Source: CAYFZO01 sp965226235 (GTDB lineage: Bacteria > Pseudomonadota > Gammaproteobacteria > Poriferisulfidales > Oxydemutatoraceae). From it: 64,000 nt of DNA. The translations under genes were made by a program, and so were the position numbers. The notes beneath the pieces are model-generated. The model did no database searches, was not told where the DNA came from, and saw only the letters and a program-made list of their open reading frames with translations. Where the stretch lies: assembly GCA_965226235.1 (NCBI GenBank), contig OZ245335.1, positions 1-64,000 of the forward strand, given 5' to 3'. Positions 62,327 to 64,000 of the stretch are shown here, piece by piece (position 1 is the first letter of the stretch; every line of letters begins with the position of its first letter).

Positions 62327-63763
62327 TCAGGCGGCTTTGGAAGTCAGGCGAAACAGAAAGCGCACGGTGAATATGGTGGCGCCGAGCAATACCAGGACGG
62401 CGAAGACCGACGCGATGCTGGCGTACCCTTGCCACTCCGGGAAATGTACGGCGAAGCGTCTCGCCACGCCTTCCTTGCCTGACAGCAGGAACATGAAGAC
62501 GAACGCCGTCCCTGCCAGCGCGTAGAGCCAGAAGCCGCCGCGGTCGATGACGTTGTCTTCGCTCTGGCGGTCCTTATTCACCAGGTAGTACATGAAGCCG
62601 AACACCATCGCGATCATGCCCAGGATCAGGTAGAAATGAAAATGCCCCGGCACCCACATGGTGTTGTGCATTACCTGGTTGACGGCGATGGTGCCGTCGA
62701 TGACCGCGGGTATCACGCCGCCGGCCCAGCCGAACACCGAGAGGAACAGCAGCCCCGACGCGATGTCCCAGCGGATGCCGGAGCGGTAGACGATCGCCAG
62801 CGTGCCGATCATCGTCACCAGCAGCACCGGCAGGCCGCTGGTGTACGAGATCACCTGTCCCATGATGAGCATCCAGGTGGGCATGGCGAAGTCCATCAGC
62901 AGGTGGTGCGGATAGACGATCAGTACCATGATCGTCGACGCCGTCCATGCCGCCAGGAACACCCGGGTGGATTTCCATGGCCGGTCGGTGTAGCGGGGCA
63001 GGATTTCATACACGGCGATGATGCCCATGTAGATGGTGGCGTTGATGAAGGTGTGGCCGAAGAAATAGATCATGTTCTTGGCGAGCAGCGGGTCGATCGA
63101 AAACGCGGGGAAGCGCAGGTTGATGATCATCATGATCAGGATCGAGGCGCCGGCGATCAGTGCCAGGACGTTGATCAGCGTGACCATCGTGCTCGCGACC
63201 ACGGTTGGTGGCGGAGCCTCGCCGGTGTCGCCCGCGAACAACTGCGGCCAGCCGAGTGCGCGGCCAAAGCCGCCGTAGCGGGAGAGGATGGCGCGGCCCG
63301 TATCCAGATAAAACAGCAGGAAGCCGACGCCGACCAGCAGCACGCCGGTGAGAAACAGCATCGCCGCACCGCTGGACCAGGCGCCGACCGAATTGCCGGG
63401 CAGTGGGAACAGGAATGTCCAGCCGCTCGCGAATTTGCCGACGAATATCGCGCTCAGGATGCAAACCACGCCGGCGAGAAAGAACAGCAGGTTGGCGACC
63501 AGGATGCCGGTGTGCAGCGGGACGTACTGGCGCAGGAAGTACCACATGATCGCCGCGCCGCCGAGTCCCGCGATGCCGACCATGCCCGTGCCGTGCGCGG
63601 TCATCAACTGGTAAAACAGATCGGGGCCGAAGTTCAGCACGCCACCCTGCGCGGATCGCATCAGTACGCCCAGCAACATCATCAGCACCACCACCGCGCC
63701 GAATACGGCGAGGTAGGTATGAATCGTCCGCGTCGCCGCGGGTGATATGCTCAAGGCGTTCAT
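62327..63763 (-). CDS. Heme-copper oxidase/NO reductase-type catalytic subunit I
   Basis: 478 residues from ATG 63763, about 12 transmembrane helices. Metal ligands: MTAHGTGM (H57, low-spin heme), GHTFIN (H237, CuB), YPHHLL (H286, H287, CuB), WVPGHFHFYL (H374 high-spin heme, H376 low-spin heme). In A- and B-type oxidases the first CuB histidine is followed by a tyrosine at plus four (HPxVY) that forms the His-Tyr cofactor; here position 241 is asparagine. The enzyme may therefore not be a standard oxygen reductase. It is followed by SCO and preceded by a CuA subunit II. Confidence 0.88.
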   Translation of the reverse strand: MNALSISPAATRTIHTYLAVFGAVVVLMMLLGVLMRSAQGGVLNFGPDLFYQLMTAHGTGMVGIAGLGGAAIMWYFLRQYVPLHTGILVANLLFFLAGVVCILSAIFVGKFASGWTFLFPLPGNSVGAWSSGAAMLFLTGVLLVGVGFLLFYLDTGRAILSRYGGFGRALGWPQLFAGDTGEAPPPTVVASTMVTLINVLALIAGASILIMMIINLRFPAFSIDPLLAKNMIYFFGHTFINATIYMGIIAVYEILPRYTDRPWKSTRVFLAAWTASTIMVLIVYPHHLLMDFAMPTWMLIMGQVISYTSGLPVLLVTMIGTLAIVYRSGIRWDIASGLLFLSVFGWAGGVIPAVIDGTIAVNQVMHNTMWVPGHFHFYLILGMIAMVFGFMYYLVNKDRQSEDNVIDRGGFWLYALAGTAFVFMFLLSGKEGVARRFAVHFPEWQGYASIASVFAVLVLLGATIFTVRFLFRLTSKAA

Positions 63764-63777
63764 GTCGTTGTGCCTCG

Positions 63778-64000
63778 CTATTCGCTGACGTCGATCGTGG
63801 CCAGCATGGCGTGGTGGGCCAGGCCGCAGTATTCCAGGCACAGCACTCGATAGGTGCCGGCCCGGGGATAGGTGACGAGCAACTGGTTGGTGTATTCAGG
63901 CATGGCCTGCGTTTGCGCGAGCACTTGCATGTCTGGATCGTAAATGGCAAACCCGTGATTGACGTCGGCGGAAGTGACCCGGTACAAAACCGTCTCCCCT
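63778..64000 (-). CDS. CuA-type subunit II of the heme-copper enzyme (partial)
   Basis: Open at the right window edge. The visible C-terminal 70 or so residues carry the binuclear CuA site: H in VNHGFAIYD and CLEYCGLAHHAM (CxxxC, H, M). It ends 14 bases before the subunit I start. The CuA site shows that the complex accepts electrons from cytochrome c or a cupredoxin. The N-terminal membrane anchor is outside the window. Confidence 0.9.
   Translation of the reverse strand, partial: GETVLYRVTSADVNHGFAIYDPDMQVLAQTQAMPEYTNQLLVTYPRAGTYRVLCLEYCGLAHHAMLATIDVSE

Noticed and set aside
62636..63745. Plus-strand ORF of 369 residues
   Set aside because: Histidine/aspartate-rich shadow of the oxidase subunit I gene.

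Overview
The window is a GC-rich proteobacterial stretch, most likely gammaproteobacterial. The right edge carries an ordinary respiratory locus: a heme-copper oxidase with CuA subunit and SCO protein. Everything to the left of about 60.9 kb is a dense, decaying defence and mobile-element island. The organism cannot be named from the sequence. I saw no tRNA, rRNA or CRISPR array.

Layout. 0-2.8 kb: end of a very large alpha-helical protein, split by a frameshift. 3.2-13.5 kb: type I restriction-modification (R-M) operon 1, hsdM-fic-hsdS-darT-darG-hsdR, with a triplicated darG/hsdR junction. 13.8-17.1 kb: frameshifted nuclease, Schlafen/AlbA_2-type ATP-binding protein and insertion sequence (IS) debris. 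17.4-19.1 kb: type II R-M pair (N4C-type methylase plus frameshifted endonuclease). 19.4-21.3 kb: decayed HigBA, rhomboid protease and a repeated 61-aa membrane ORF. 21.4-24.5 kb: PurZ-like adenylosuccinate synthetase overlapping a three-domain exonuclease/DUF429-like/kinase protein. 24.9-33.4 kb: ATPase remnant followed by a 2046-residue solenoid protein with a PIN-like region, its 3' end hit by an IS1634-family element that left a 96-bp target duplication. 33.5-42.6 kb: type I R-M operon 2 on the minus strand (hsdM-hsdS fusion, AlbA_2 protein, partial duplication, frameshifted hsdR, YgjP-like protease). 43-58 kb: DUF2806 protein, IS elements and gene fragments, ArdC-like antirestriction protein, amidohydrolase. 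56.9-60.9 kb: type II R-M pair whose endonuclease is cut by an IS3 element, then an HNH nuclease. 61-64 kb: oxidase locus.

How it fits together. Two type I and two type II R-M systems, DarTG, Fic, HigBA and an antirestriction protein lie side by side. Many genes carry single-base frameshifts, often in short homopolymers, or IS insertions, so only part of this arsenal is likely active. The best candidates for undescribed biology are the PurZ-like/exonuclease-kinase pair, the giant PIN-containing solenoid protein, and the recurring tandem duplications that join hsdR start regions to the 3' end of the preceding gene in both type I loci.
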